From: Humidesulfovibrio sp.
GTDB taxonomy: Bacteria; Desulfobacterota; Desulfovibrionia; Desulfovibrionales; Desulfovibrionaceae
DNA: 40,975 nt
Direction: 5' to 3'
Assembly: GCF_031082295.1 (NCBI RefSeq)
Contig: NZ_JAVHLD010000002.1
Span: 1 to 40,975, forward strand
Position numbers and translations under genes: made by a program. The notes beneath the pieces were generated by a model. It did no database searches and was not told the DNA's origin. It saw only the letters and a program-made list of their open reading frames with translations. Shown here one piece after another: positions 22,865-30,654 of the stretch. Position 1 is the first letter of the stretch. The number at the start of each line of letters is the position of its first letter.

Positions 22865-23655
22865 GTCATCACATCGTTGAGTTGAAAGGCCTGAGCTTTC
22901 GCTATCCAGACGGCACGCCTGCCCTGGACAGCATCGACCTGACCATCCACCACGGAGAATCGGTGGGACTTGTTGGCGCCAACGGCGCGGGCAAATCAAC
23001 ACTGCTCCAGCATCTTTGCGGGGTGCATGTGCCGCAGGCAGGTCGCGTCCGTGTGGGCGATGTTCCAGTGCTGCCAAGCACCCTGGGGGAAGTGCGGCGC
23101 ACAGTCGGCCTTGTCTTTCAGGACCCGGACGATCAGCTCTTCATGCCGACCGTGGCCGAGGACGTTGCCTTCGGCCCGCTGAACATCGGCCTGCCGCCCG
23201 AGGAAGCCGCCCAACGCGTGGATGAGGCCCTGGCCCAGGTGGACGCTCTGCACCTGAAGCACCGCCCGCCGCACCGGCTCTCCGGCGGCGAAAAACGGGC
23301 CGTCGCCATTGCCACGGTGCTGGCCTGTTTGCCGGACATCATGGTCATGGACGAGCCATCAGCCAACCTGGACCCGCACTCACGCCGCCTGCTCATAAAC
23401 CTGCTGCGCAGCTTTCATCACACGAAAATCCTGGCCACCCACGATCTGGACATGGTGCTGGACCTCTGCGAACGCACCGTGGTCATGCACAAGGGCCGCA
23501 TCATGGCAGACGGTCCCACCGGGGAATTATTCTCAGATATCGAACTTTTGACAGCTTGCGCACTGGAACCACCCTTGCGCATGCAGGGTTGCCCCCTGTG
23601 CGGAGCAGGCAAAGAAGTCGTTTCCGAGTTGACAGTTCCTTCGGCATCGGGATAA
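22861..23655 (+). CDS. nikO: ECF transporter ATPase
   Basis: A 264-residue ABC ATPase that powers nickel/cobalt import. Walker A GANGAGKST (about 39-47), Q-loop VFQDPDDQLF, signature LSGGEKRAVAIA (about 140), Walker B MVMDEPSANLD (about 161) and the H-loop ATHDLDMVLD are all intact; DPDDQLF is typical of CbiO/EcfA proteins. The start is GTG at 22861, overlapping the nikQ stop codon by GTGA, which implies coupled translation; an upstream ATG at 22744 would overlap nikQ by about 120 bases and adds unrelated residues. The C-terminus carries CPLCGAG, a short Cys pair whose role is unclear. Confidence 0.93.
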   Translation: MSHHIVELKGLSFRYPDGTPALDSIDLTIHHGESVGLVGANGAGKSTLLQHLCGVHVPQAGRVRVGDVPVLPSTLGEVRRTVGLVFQDPDDQLFMPTVAEDVAFGPLNIGLPPEEAAQRVDEALAQVDALHLKHRPPHRLSGGEKRAVAIATVLACLPDIMVMDEPSANLDPHSRRLLINLLRSFHHTKILATHDLDMVLDLCERTVVMHKGRIMADGPTGELFSDIELLTACALEPPLRMQGCPLCGAGKEVVSELTVPSASG

Positions 23656-23706
23656 TAGCGTGAAGGGTCGACACATTTCGGCCAAACGCAACCAAAGGAC
23701 ACCTCG

Positions 23707-24624
23707 ATGCGACTTGTGACTCGGTCCGACTTTGACGGCCTCGCCTGCTCGGTGCTGCTCAAAGAACTGGGGCTCATCGATGACTACCTCTTCGCCCACC
23801 CCAAGGACATCCAGGACGGCTTAATCACTGTCAGCGAAAACGATATACTGGCCAACGTTCCCTATGTTCCCGGTTGCGGCATGTGGTTCGACCACCACAG
23901 CAGCGAGCAGACCCGCCTCGGCAAGGACATTAAGTTTGTGGGAATGAGCAAGCCGCTCAAGAGCTGCGCGCGCGTCATTTGGGAGTATTACGGAGGAGAC
24001 AAGAAATTCTCCAAGAGCCTGCACCCGATGCTTGAAGCCGTGGACAAGGTCGACAGCGCCACGCTGACCGCACAGGAGATCGCCGACCCCAAGGGCTGGA
24101 TCCTGCTTGGCTTCATCATGGACCCGCGCACAGGACTCGGCCGCTTCAAGGACTTCCGCATCAGCAACTACCAGCTGATGCTGGACATGATCGAGTATTG
24201 TCGCACGCACAAGGCCGAAGACATCCTGAAGCTGCAAGACGTTCAGGAACGTGTCGACATCTATCGCGAACAGTCGCGCATCTTCGTCGACATGCTGCGC
24301 CGCAACTCGACCCAGCACGGCAACCTCGTGCTGACAGATCTGCGCGGCGAGGAAGCCATTCACGCGGGCAATCGCTTCCTCATCTACACCTTGTTTCTGG
24401 GTTGCAACATCAGCATGCAGATCATGTGGGGCGTTCGAAAGCAGAACGTGGTCATCACCGTTGGCCACAGCATCCTCAAGCGCAACTGCAAGACCAACGT
24501 TGGTCGTCTCATGCTGGAATATGGTGGCGGAGGGCACGACAAGGTCGGCACCTGCCAAGTGCCCGCGGAGGGAGCGGACGCTGTCATTGACGCGCTGATG
24601 AAGCAGATTACCGCAAACGGCTGA
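23707..24624 (+). CDS. DHH-family phosphoesterase
   Basis: A 305-residue cytosolic phosphoesterase. Motif I RSDFDGLACSV (6-16) and the DHH motif FDHHSS (about 62-67) provide Mn2+ ligands. The C-terminal part ends LEYGGGGHDKVGTCQVP, the GGGH motif of DHHA1 domains that bind the substrate. Relatives include nano-RNases, cyclic-dinucleotide phosphodiesterases and exopolyphosphatase-like proteins, so the substrate is open. AAGGAC about eight bases upstream supports the ATG. It lies 51 bases after nikO and may receive some read-through. A strong terminator follows at 24651-24688. Confidence 0.87.
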   Translation: MRLVTRSDFDGLACSVLLKELGLIDDYLFAHPKDIQDGLITVSENDILANVPYVPGCGMWFDHHSSEQTRLGKDIKFVGMSKPLKSCARVIWEYYGGDKKFSKSLHPMLEAVDKVDSATLTAQEIADPKGWILLGFIMDPRTGLGRFKDFRISNYQLMLDMIEYCRTHKAEDILKLQDVQERVDIYREQSRIFVDMLRRNSTQHGNLVLTDLRGEEAIHAGNRFLIYTLFLGCNISMQIMWGVRKQNVVITVGHSILKRNCKTNVGRLMLEYGGGGHDKVGTCQVPAEGADAVIDALMKQITANG

Positions 24625-24650
24625 TCATATTCTCGCGAAGATAACGAAAG

Positions 24651-24688
24651 GGTGCTGTCGGCTAGGATAGGTCGGACAGCACCTTTTT
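24651..24688 (+). terminator. terminator of the DHH gene, overlapping the neighbour's coding end
   Basis: GGTGCTGTC (24651-24659) pairs perfectly with GACAGCACC (24675-24683), followed by TTTTT (24684-24688). The right half of the hairpin lies within the last codons of the convergent minus-strand gene ending at 24662. The stem can extend by A-T pairs and also has a CTTT tail on the other strand. Confidence 0.85.
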
Positions 24689-25429
24689 AATTTGGGTGCT
24701 GTTCCGCTTGTAATAGCCCTGGCAGAAGCTGCGTATGGCCGGTCCGCACGACTCCACAGGAGGCAGGTTGGGCGCCTTCCACAGGCCTAGCGACACGAAG
24801 TCTATCTTTGGAAACATGAGTCCGTTGTCGAGACTCTCAGCGCCCAGGGAGTTTGACAGCGTCCCATGTCCCGGCTGATCCTCTGCGCTGATGCTCCGGG
24901 CATACTGCAACACCGAGGATGGCGACATCTCCGTGTTGACCTTATCGATGCGCTCGTTAAGGCGCGCGCAATGCCGTTGAATCTGCCGATAATGCGGACT
25001 CAAGCGCTTGCGCCCGCTCCGGTCGGGATCTTCTTCGTACTCGCCATTCATGTAGACTTCACAGGTACGTCGCACTTCAGAATACGCCTGGAGGACAGCC
25101 TTCTCAAACCGCGTGCTGACAAAGAAGGCGAAAGCAACACGCTCGGGCTGCCAAGTGCGCGAACCAGGATGAAGCATCGAGCCGTTGAAGGGATCCTCAA
25201 GACCCAAGGCTGCGAATAGCTCTGCCTCGCCTTCTTGACCCAGCAGAAGCGAACGGAGGAAGAAAACTCGAGAGAACACCTTGGCCTCCCTGGCCTTGAT
25301 GTCCTCAACGAGAAGTTTGAAGTCCTCGATCAAGTCTTCAAGCGCCTTGCGCTTTCCGAAGAAGGTGTCCGCCATCTCGGTCAGCACCTCGCTCTCCAGG
25401 GCATCCGCAAGGGTCTTGTGCCTATCCAT
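24662..25429 (-). CDS. unrecognised protein, 255 residues
   Basis: I do not recognise a family. The protein is soluble, with no signal peptide or membrane helix. Residues about 5-60 are highly charged and probably helical (TLADALESEVLTEMAD, then ALEDLIEDFKLLVEDIKARE). A middle part contains WQPERVAFAFFVSTRFEKAVLQAYSEVRR. The C-terminal third ends in GYYKRNSTQIKKVLSDL. I chose the ATG at 25429 because GAGG lies six bases upstream; that GAGG overlaps an in-frame ATG four codons earlier (25441), which itself has no good ribosome binding site. The gene stands alone, convergent with the DHH gene and divergent from the GT4 gene. It is likely real because its length, codon use and start context fit, but its function is unknown. 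Confidence 0.7.
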   Translation of the reverse strand: MDRHKTLADALESEVLTEMADTFFGKRKALEDLIEDFKLLVEDIKAREAKVFSRVFFLRSLLLGQEGEAELFAALGLEDPFNGSMLHPGSRTWQPERVAFAFFVSTRFEKAVLQAYSEVRRTCEVYMNGEYEEDPDRSGRKRLSPHYRQIQRHCARLNERIDKVNTEMSPSSVLQYARSISAEDQPGHGTLSNSLGAESLDNGLMFPKIDFVSLGLWKAPNLPPVESCGPAIRSFCQGYYKRNSTQIKKVLSDLS

Positions 25430-25641
25430 GCAAAACCTCATGTAGTTCTTGCAAGAGTACTTACGTTAATACACACGGCGAAGCAATGCGCAAGCAACCG
25501 GCATTCGGGTATCCTCCAGATAATCTTGCTTGCCCGTTGATCTTCAAAAGAGTAGGAAGCATTGCGGCCTGGCACGAGTGGCTGGCCTCCGGCTCAAACA
25601 GCGACAAAACCCGATCAGGCACACTCTCACAAGGATATATA

Positions 25642-26736
25642 ATGCAGCCCAAGTGCATCTGTTTTTTCAACTCCAATAAGCCCTGGGGCGGTGGCGAGAA
25701 GTGGCATTACGAGAATGCCCTGCTTGCCCGAGACAAAGGCTATCGAGTCTGCGTCGTGGCAAACCTGGAGAGCGCGTTTGCCGACAGGATCGAGAAAGAG
25801 CCTGGCATCACGCTGCTGCGAATGGACATAAGCAGCATGAGCTTCCTGAACCCCCTGCCCCTTTTGCGGCTGGTTCGCTTTTTCCGTAGACAGGCGGTGA
25901 AGGCTGTCATCCTGTGCCTTCCAGCCGACATGAAGGCCGGAGGCATCGCCGCCAAGCTCGCCGGCGTTCCGGACATCATTTATCGCCGCGGCATTGCCGT
26001 GCCGGTGCGCGACCGCTGGCTCAACAGGATGCTGTTTCGGCATGTGCTGACAAAGCTCATCGCCAACTCGGCAAACACCCGCGATTGCGTGCTAGCCGAG
26101 AACCCTAGACTCATCGCGCCAAGCCGCGTCCATGTAATCAACTGCGGGTTCGACGTGGAGGCCTTCGACGCCCTACCGACCCGTGAGCTGTTGCAACGTC
26201 GTCCCGGCGAGATTCTCATTGGCAATGCCGGTCGCCTGACCCACCAGAAGGGCCAGAAGCTGCTCATAGACATCGCCGCACGGCTGAAAAAACAGCCGAT
26301 CCCCTTTCGCATCCTGATCGCCGGCATCGGCGAGCTGGAAGCAGAGCTCAAAGACTATGCACGCGAACAGGCCGTGGATGACGTTGTAGAGTTCCTCGGC
26401 TTCGTGTCGGACATGAAGAGCTTCCATCAACACCTCGACATCTTTGCACTTACCTCCCTATGGGAAGGCTTCTGCTACGTTCAGGTCGAGGCCATGGTGC
26501 TCCGGCGACCTGTGGTTGCCTGGAATGTCAGCAGCATCCCGGAGGTTGTCACGGACGGCGAAACCGGGTACCTATGCACCGTTTCGAAAGTTGATGATTT
26601 TGCCGATCGCCTGCTTGCCCTCATGCAGGATGAGGCTTTGCGCAAACGTATGGGAGACAAGGGCCGGGCCAGGGTTATCGAGCATTTCGAAATGCGCAAA
26701 ACCTTCGCTGACCTAGAAAAATGTCTGAATTCTTAA
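25642..26736 (+). CDS. glycosyltransferase family 4-type protein
   Basis: A 364-residue GT-B fold glycosyltransferase. The N-terminal acceptor domain starts CICFFNSNKPWGGGEKWHYENA, a form of the GG loop. The C-terminal donor domain contains ILIGNAGRLTHQKGQKLLID, the FRILIAGIGELEAEL strand, VEFLGFVSDM and the nucleotide-binding ExxxE region TSLWEGFCYVQVEAM (about 270-285). The ATG at 25642 follows AAGGA (25631-25635) by six bases; an upstream ATG at 25486 would add 52 unlike residues. A sugar epimerase gene begins ten bases after it, so the two form an operon, presumably for a surface glycan. Donor sugar and acceptor are unknown. Confidence 0.88.
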   Translation: MQPKCICFFNSNKPWGGGEKWHYENALLARDKGYRVCVVANLESAFADRIEKEPGITLLRMDISSMSFLNPLPLLRLVRFFRRQAVKAVILCLPADMKAGGIAAKLAGVPDIIYRRGIAVPVRDRWLNRMLFRHVLTKLIANSANTRDCVLAENPRLIAPSRVHVINCGFDVEAFDALPTRELLQRRPGEILIGNAGRLTHQKGQKLLIDIAARLKKQPIPFRILIAGIGELEAELKDYAREQAVDDVVEFLGFVSDMKSFHQHLDIFALTSLWEGFCYVQVEAMVLRRPVVAWNVSSIPEVVTDGETGYLCTVSKVDDFADRLLALMQDEALRKRMGDKGRARVIEHFEMRKTFADLEKCLNS

Positions 26737-26745
26737 GGGAGTAAT

Positions 26746-27711
26746 ATGGCCAAGGTATTCATCACCGGCGGCGCTGGCTTTGTAGGTTCCCGCGTGGCCA
26801 AGCTATTTGTGGATCGTGGCGACGAAGTTTTCATCTTCGACACCTTCAAGCAGTACCTCATCCCCGACTGCGAAACGACGCCTCCCAACCTGCTCATCCG
26901 TCTGCGCGACATCATGGACAAGATTGAGCTTGTACAGGGCGACACCCTGAACAAGGACCATCTGCGCCGCGTGCTGAACCGCATCAAGCCTGACATCATC
27001 ATCCACATGGCTGCACTGCCACTGGCATTTATGGCCATTGAACATACCGAGGACGCCTTCCAATCCATCCTCGGCAGCACGGTCAATTTCCTGGAGATTG
27101 TCCGCGACTTCGACCATCCCTGCCGCTTCGTGTACACGTCCTCCAGCATGACGTACGGCGACTTTGTCACCGATCCGGTCACCGAAGACTCTCCCCAGAG
27201 CCCGAAGGAGATCTATGGATCCTTTAAGCTCGCTGGGGAAATCGTCTGCAGGGGCTACATGCGCTGTTACAACCTCGACCTGGCCATTGTGCGCCCCTCT
27301 GCCATCTATGGGCCTTATGACGCCAACCAGCGCGTCATCCAGAAGTTCGTCACCCGGGCGCTGAGTGGCGAAGCCATCAAGGTCGACGGCGACGGCTCCA
27401 TGCGCCTTGACTTCACCTACGTTGACGACGCGGCCCAGGCCATCTTCCTGGTCGGCACGCATCCGGCCGCCAAGGGCGAGACCTTCAACATCACCCGCGG
27501 CGAAGCCCGTAGCCTGAAGGACGTTTTGGACATCATCCAGAAGGAAATACCTGAACTGAACGTCCAGTATGGTCCTGTCCCGTCCTATATGCCCAAGCGC
27601 GGCACACTGGACGTGACCAAGGCCAAAACTCTTCTCGGCTACAAGCCCGAGTACGATCTCGAGCGCGGCGTGAAGCTCTACATCGAGCATCTGCGCAAGA
27701 ATCCTATCTAA
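26746..27711 (+). CDS. NAD-dependent sugar epimerase/dehydratase
   Basis: A 321-residue extended short-chain dehydrogenase. The Rossmann glycine motif GGAGFVGS lies at 8-15, followed by an FIFDTF strand end. HMAALPLAFMAIE corresponds to the N-terminal cofactor wall. TSSSMTYGD contains the catalytic Ser/Thr region, and YGSFKLAGE provides the Tyr-xxx-Lys pair. RPSAIYGPYD is the usual substrate-loop motif. Relatives act on UDP- or GDP-sugars. AAGGGAG lies about five bases before the ATG, and the gene starts ten bases after the glycosyltransferase stop, so they are cotranscribed and probably act in one pathway. The exact reaction is not determined. Confidence 0.88.
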   Translation: MAKVFITGGAGFVGSRVAKLFVDRGDEVFIFDTFKQYLIPDCETTPPNLLIRLRDIMDKIELVQGDTLNKDHLRRVLNRIKPDIIIHMAALPLAFMAIEHTEDAFQSILGSTVNFLEIVRDFDHPCRFVYTSSSMTYGDFVTDPVTEDSPQSPKEIYGSFKLAGEIVCRGYMRCYNLDLAIVRPSAIYGPYDANQRVIQKFVTRALSGEAIKVDGDGSMRLDFTYVDDAAQAIFLVGTHPAAKGETFNITRGEARSLKDVLDIIQKEIPELNVQYGPVPSYMPKRGTLDVTKAKTLLGYKPEYDLERGVKLYIEHLRKNPI

Positions 27712-27745
27712 AGACAATAATCCGCAGGTTTTCGCTTGTCCTTTG

Positions 27746-27774
27746 TTGACAACCGGCACCGGCAGGGGTATCAA
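27746..27774 (+). promoter_or_regulatory. sigma-70 promoter of tRNA-Pro
   Basis: TTGACA (27746-27751), 17 bases, TATCAA (27769-27774). A perfect -35 and a four-of-six -10. Transcription would start about ten bases before the tRNA 5' end. Confidence 0.7.
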
Positions 27775-27788
27775 CCCACTTCGCAAGA

Positions 27789-27865
27789 CGGGATGTAGCG
27801 CAGCCTGGTAGCGCACCTGAATGGGGTTCAGGGGGCCGGAGGTTCAACTCCTCTCATCCCGACCA
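27789..27865 (+). tRNA. tRNA-Pro (anticodon GGG)
   Basis: A full cloverleaf of 77 bases. The acceptor stem is CGGGATG (27789-27795) with CATCCCG (27855-27861), followed by an encoded ACCA end. The anticodon stem CCTGA/TCAGG (27816-27820 and 27828-27832) encloses loop ATGGGGT, giving anticodon GGG at 27823-27825 for codon CCC and CCU. The T arm carries GGTTCAACTCC. It has its own promoter and terminator. No integrase gene or att-like duplication was seen beside it. Confidence 0.95.
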
Positions 27866-27873
27866 GAAAGAAC

Positions 27874-27906
27874 AAGGGCTTACGGTGAACACCGTAGGCC
27901 CTTTTT
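27874..27906 (+). terminator. terminator of tRNA-Pro
   Basis: AAGGGCTTACGGTG (27874-27887) pairs with CACCGTAGGCCCTT (27890-27903) with one G-U pair, forming a long stem with a small loop, then TTTTT ending at 27906. Confidence 0.9.
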
Positions 27907-28056
27907 CATTTGCCCATGACTGACATTCCGCCCCGTTCACACTTATGGCCTTCCCTGGACTTGTGCTCGCGCACGAGCTGCGGGAAGGGTCCATGTATAA
28001 AGGAGAAAAGCGGATGCTCAGCCACTGAGGCACAATGACCCGGTCGAAAACCAGAA

Positions 28057-28084
28057 GGGTTTGGGGGCGTTCGCCCCCAAACCC
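28057..28084 (-). terminator. 12-bp perfect hairpin downstream of pyruvate kinase
   Basis: GGGTTTGGGGGC (28057-28068) pairs with GCCCCCAAACCC (28073-28084) around a four-base loop. On the minus strand it lies 45 bases after the pyk stop and is followed by TTCTGGTTTTC, so it may be the main pyk terminator. Confidence 0.55.
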
Positions 28085-28102
28085 CTTGATGGTGAGATAA
28101 AG

Positions 28103-28127
28103 CCAGACCCGGGACAACCCGGCCTGG
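28103..28127 (-). terminator. hairpin immediately after the pyruvate kinase stop
   Basis: An interrupted GC-rich stem (CCAG/CTGG outside, CCGGG/CCCGG inside) starting one or two bases beyond the pyk stop codon, followed on the minus strand by CTTTATC. Probably part of a two-hairpin 3' end together with 28057-28084. Confidence 0.45.
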
Positions 28128-28128
28128 A

Positions 28129-29550
28129 CTATTTGTAATAGATCTTCAGCTCGTTGGTGTGTGTCGTGGCCTGGCCGGGCGTGGGCTGTCCGGCGGTAAT
28201 GACCACGCTCTGTCCCGGAGTGAACGCATCCGATTCGCTCACAAACTTCTCGGCTCGTGCGACATGGCTGGTGAGGGTGGTGTCGACCTGTCGTGGCTCT
28301 ACGCCCCAGAAGAAGTTCAGGTGCTTCACCACCCGCGGATCAGGTGTCAACGCATAGACGGTATGCTCCGGACGACGGCTGGAGAGATACCGCGCGGTGG
28401 AGCCGCTGCTGGAATGCGACACGATTCCCTCGGACGCGCAGTTCTGTGCCAAAAGGCAGGCGGCGTAGGACAAATACTTTGCGGGATTCTTTTCCGGCTT
28501 GGGCGCAAGCGGGCCTTTCGAGCGTTCAATGTAATACGGCTCGGCGTTGGCGGCGATCTCGCTGATGAATTTGACAGCCTCAAGCGGGTAGTTACCCATG
28601 GCCGTCTCCTCGGACAGCATGACGCAGTCGGCGCCGTCGAGCATTGCGTTGGCCACGTCAGCCGCTTCCGCCCTTGTGGGCAGAGGGTTGTTGACCATGG
28701 ACAGCAGCATCTGCGTGGCCACGATGACGGCCTTTTGGGCATGGCGGCAGGCGCGAATGATGCGTTTCTGAATAACAGGCACGGCGGACAGCGGGCACTC
28801 CAGCCCAAGGTCGCCTCGGGCCACCATCACGGCGTCGGTCAGGCTCAGGATGGATTCGATATTGTCCACCGCGTTCTGGCGCTCGATCTTCGCCACCACA
28901 GGAATCCAGACACCATGCTTCTGAATCTCGCTGCGGATGTCTCGAATGTCGTCGAGGGTTTGCACAAAGGACAGGGCCACAGCGTCCAGACCGATATCCA
29001 GCCCCTCATGCAAGTCCTTGCGATCCTTGGCGGTGAGGGCGGGCATCGGATGAAATTTTCCCGGGAAGGCAATGCCCTTTTTAGATGTAAGCACGCCGCT
29101 GTTCTTGGCCTCCATGACGAAGAGGGAGTCCGTCTTGCGAACCTCGGTGACGGTGAACTGGAGCATGCCATCTGACAGAGACACCGGCATGCCCTTGTCC
29201 AGCCCCTTGAGCAACTCGGGCATGTCCAGGTTGACGAAGACCATGTCGCGCACGCTGCCTCTATGCTCCGGCAATCCCAGCGCCAGCATGTCTCCCTTGC
29301 GGACCTGCACGGGCGAGCCCGTAATCTCGCCGATGCGAACTTTTGGTCCGCACAGGTCGCCCATGATGGTGACCGGTTGGCCAAGATCCTGCTCAACCTT
29401 GCGAATGAGCTTCACCGTAGGCGCAAAGGTCGCAGCATCAGAGTGCGAAAAGTTCAGGCGAAATATGCGCACCCCATATTCGACCATGGCCTTCATCGTT
29501 TCGTAATTGTTGGAGGCGGGCCCCAGAGTCGCGACGATCTTGGTCAGCAT
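28129..29550 (-). CDS. pyk: pyruvate kinase
   Basis: Converts PEP and ADP to pyruvate and ATP. The 473-residue protein starts MLTKIVATLGPASN and has IFRLNFSHSD (ATP/PEP-binding Arg and Asn), DLCGPKVRIG, a B-domain lid (about 70-170), the active-site segment VVAKIERQNAVDNIESIL near 220 with its catalytic lysine, ARGDLGLE, and DVANAMLDGADCVMLSEETAMG. The C-terminal domain is complete. The signature reads AKIERQNAV where most enzymes have xKIENxEGV. GAGGAGA five to six bases upstream supports the ATG. A promoter with an overlapping palindrome is seen at 29593-29627. It stands opposite in direction to the PEP-synthase-like reaction in this window. Confidence 0.94.
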   Translation of the reverse strand: MLTKIVATLGPASNNYETMKAMVEYGVRIFRLNFSHSDAATFAPTVKLIRKVEQDLGQPVTIMGDLCGPKVRIGEITGSPVQVRKGDMLALGLPEHRGSVRDMVFVNLDMPELLKGLDKGMPVSLSDGMLQFTVTEVRKTDSLFVMEAKNSGVLTSKKGIAFPGKFHPMPALTAKDRKDLHEGLDIGLDAVALSFVQTLDDIRDIRSEIQKHGVWIPVVAKIERQNAVDNIESILSLTDAVMVARGDLGLECPLSAVPVIQKRIIRACRHAQKAVIVATQMLLSMVNNPLPTRAEAADVANAMLDGADCVMLSEETAMGNYPLEAVKFISEIAANAEPYYIERSKGPLAPKPEKNPAKYLSYAACLLAQNCASEGIVSHSSSGSTARYLSSRRPEHTVYALTPDPRVVKHLNFFWGVEPRQVDTTLTSHVARAEKFVSESDAFTPGQSVVITAGQPTPGQATTHTNELKIYYK

Positions 29551-29592
29551 AGGTTCTCCTCGCAGGCAGTGCTGAAGTTCGATGAATGTTCA

Positions 29593-29627
29593 ATGATGAC
29601 TCTACGCATCATCCATTGATGGTTCAA
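29593..29627 (-). promoter_or_regulatory. pyk promoter with palindrome over the -10
   Basis: On the minus strand TTGAAC (29622-29627), 17 bases, TAGAGT (29599-29604). The perfect inverted repeat ATGATG-N8-CATCAT (29593-29612) encloses the -10 hexamer in its spacer, as expected for a repressor operator. The palindrome ends 42 bases before the start codon. Confidence 0.5.
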
Positions 29628-29653
29628 GACATAAACAGTGCACTTAAGAACGA

Positions 29654-29682
29654 GGGGAAGGCGGCGCAACTCCGCCCTCCCC
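29654..29682 (-). terminator. terminator of the periplasmic carbonic anhydrase gene
   Basis: GGGGAAGGCGG (29654-29664) pairs with CCGCCCTCCCC (29672-29682) with one mismatch and a seven-base loop. The minus-strand tail TCGTTCTT is moderately T-rich. Confidence 0.65.
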
Positions 29683-29700
29683 GACGATACTCTGCGAGGA

Positions 29701-30594
29701 TTACTGATGCGCCGGAGCGGCCGGAGCAGGATGAGCGGCAGGGGCCGGGGCAGGCGCGGAATGCGCGGCCGGGGCCGGATCGATCATGGAACCCTGATCC
29801 GCAGCTTCAGCCTTGGCCGAAGCGGCAGGCTCGGCGGCGGCAGGAGCAGGAGCGTGCTTGGGCTTCGCAGGAGCATGCGGCTTGACGGCAGCGACAAGGA
29901 GCTTGCCCTGGTCAGGATGCGCGCCCAACCACTTCACCTGTCCACTGTGCAGGTCGTAGATGCCGCCCACAACCAGCAACTTGCCCTTCTTAACCAGTTC
30001 ACGCACCTCGGAGCTTTTGCGGAACATGTTTTCCATGGTCAGATAGACATTGGCCTTGATGGAAGTCGCGACGAGGTCATCGCCGCTGGCAGTGGGATTC
30101 CAAGACCTGGCCTTGGCTACCGCTGGCTTGATCTGGTTGATGAGGAAAGGAAGGTTGCCATGAACCTTGGCGTTCTGAACGGCGGCGGTCACAGCACCGC
30201 AGGAGGTATGGCCGAGCACCAACATCACGGGGGTGTTCAAATGCCCAACGCCATACTCAATTGAAGCCAGTTCGTCGGGACCGGCGACGTTGCCGGCAAC
30301 ACGGATGACAAAAATGTCTCCAACTCCCTGGTCAAAGATATGCTCAAGGGGTTCGCGGGAATCCGAGCATCCTATAATGGTGGCAAAGGGGTGCTGACCG
30401 TTCTTCACAGTTTCGGCGCGCCTGTCGCTGCCAAGGTTCGGGTGCGTCGATTGACCTGCGGCATAGCGGGCATTGCCCTCTTTCAACAGATTCATTGCCT
30501 CGTCGGCGGGAATGGCCGGGCCTGCAGACGAGGCCAGGGCCGAAGCGCCAAAAGATAATACAAGAACTACTGTCGCCAAATAGCTGCGTTTCAT
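29701..30594 (-). CDS. periplasmic beta-class carbonic anhydrase with Ala/Pro tail
   Basis: A 297-residue exported carbonic anhydrase. Residues 1-22 are a Sec signal peptide (MKRSYLATVVLVLSFGASALA, cut near ASS). The zinc site is CSDSR with Cys76 and Asp78, plus GHTSCG with His129 and Cys132. SIEYGVGHLNTPVMLVL precedes the second pair. From about 239 to 297 the protein is a low-complexity Ala/Pro/Lys/His tail, probably a flexible periplasmic or wall-directed extension. I start at 30594, where GGAGG lies six bases upstream and the signal peptide begins; the longer frame from 30654 has no ribosome binding site. CATAAT at 30610-30615 may be the -10 hexamer, and GTGAT/ATCAC elements lie just upstream. 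Confidence 0.9.
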   Translation of the reverse strand: MKRSYLATVVLVLSFGASALASSAGPAIPADEAMNLLKEGNARYAAGQSTHPNLGSDRRAETVKNGQHPFATIIGCSDSREPLEHIFDQGVGDIFVIRVAGNVAGPDELASIEYGVGHLNTPVMLVLGHTSCGAVTAAVQNAKVHGNLPFLINQIKPAVAKARSWNPTASGDDLVATSIKANVYLTMENMFRKSSEVRELVKKGKLLVVGGIYDLHSGQVKWLGAHPDQGKLLVAAVKPHAPAKPKHAPAPAAAEPAASAKAEAADQGSMIDPAPAAHSAPAPAPAAHPAPAAPAHQ

Positions 30595-30620
30595 TATTTC
30601 CTCCAACGAATTATGTGCGC

Positions 30621-30654
30621 AAATCACTATCATCCATTCTTGGTGATTTATCAC
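30621..30654. promoter_or_regulatory. cluster of GTGAT/ATCAC operator-like elements
   Basis: AAATCAC (30621-30627) and GTGATTT (30643-30649) form a perfect seven-base inverted repeat with a 15-base spacer. The second arm is also part of the palindrome GTGATTTATCAC (30643-30654). They lie directly upstream of the candidate -10 (CATAAT, 30610-30615, minus strand) of the periplasmic carbonic anhydrase gene. Confidence 0.4.

Noticed and set aside
27993-28028. A tiny 11-codon ORF (start 27993)
   Set aside because: It is too short, has no ribosome binding site of its own, and lies in a structured spacer; nothing supports translation.
27865-28128. tRNA-Pro as an integration site for a mobile island
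   Set aside because: No integrase, no repeated 3' tRNA fragment and no composition shift were found on either side. A normal terminator follows the tRNA.
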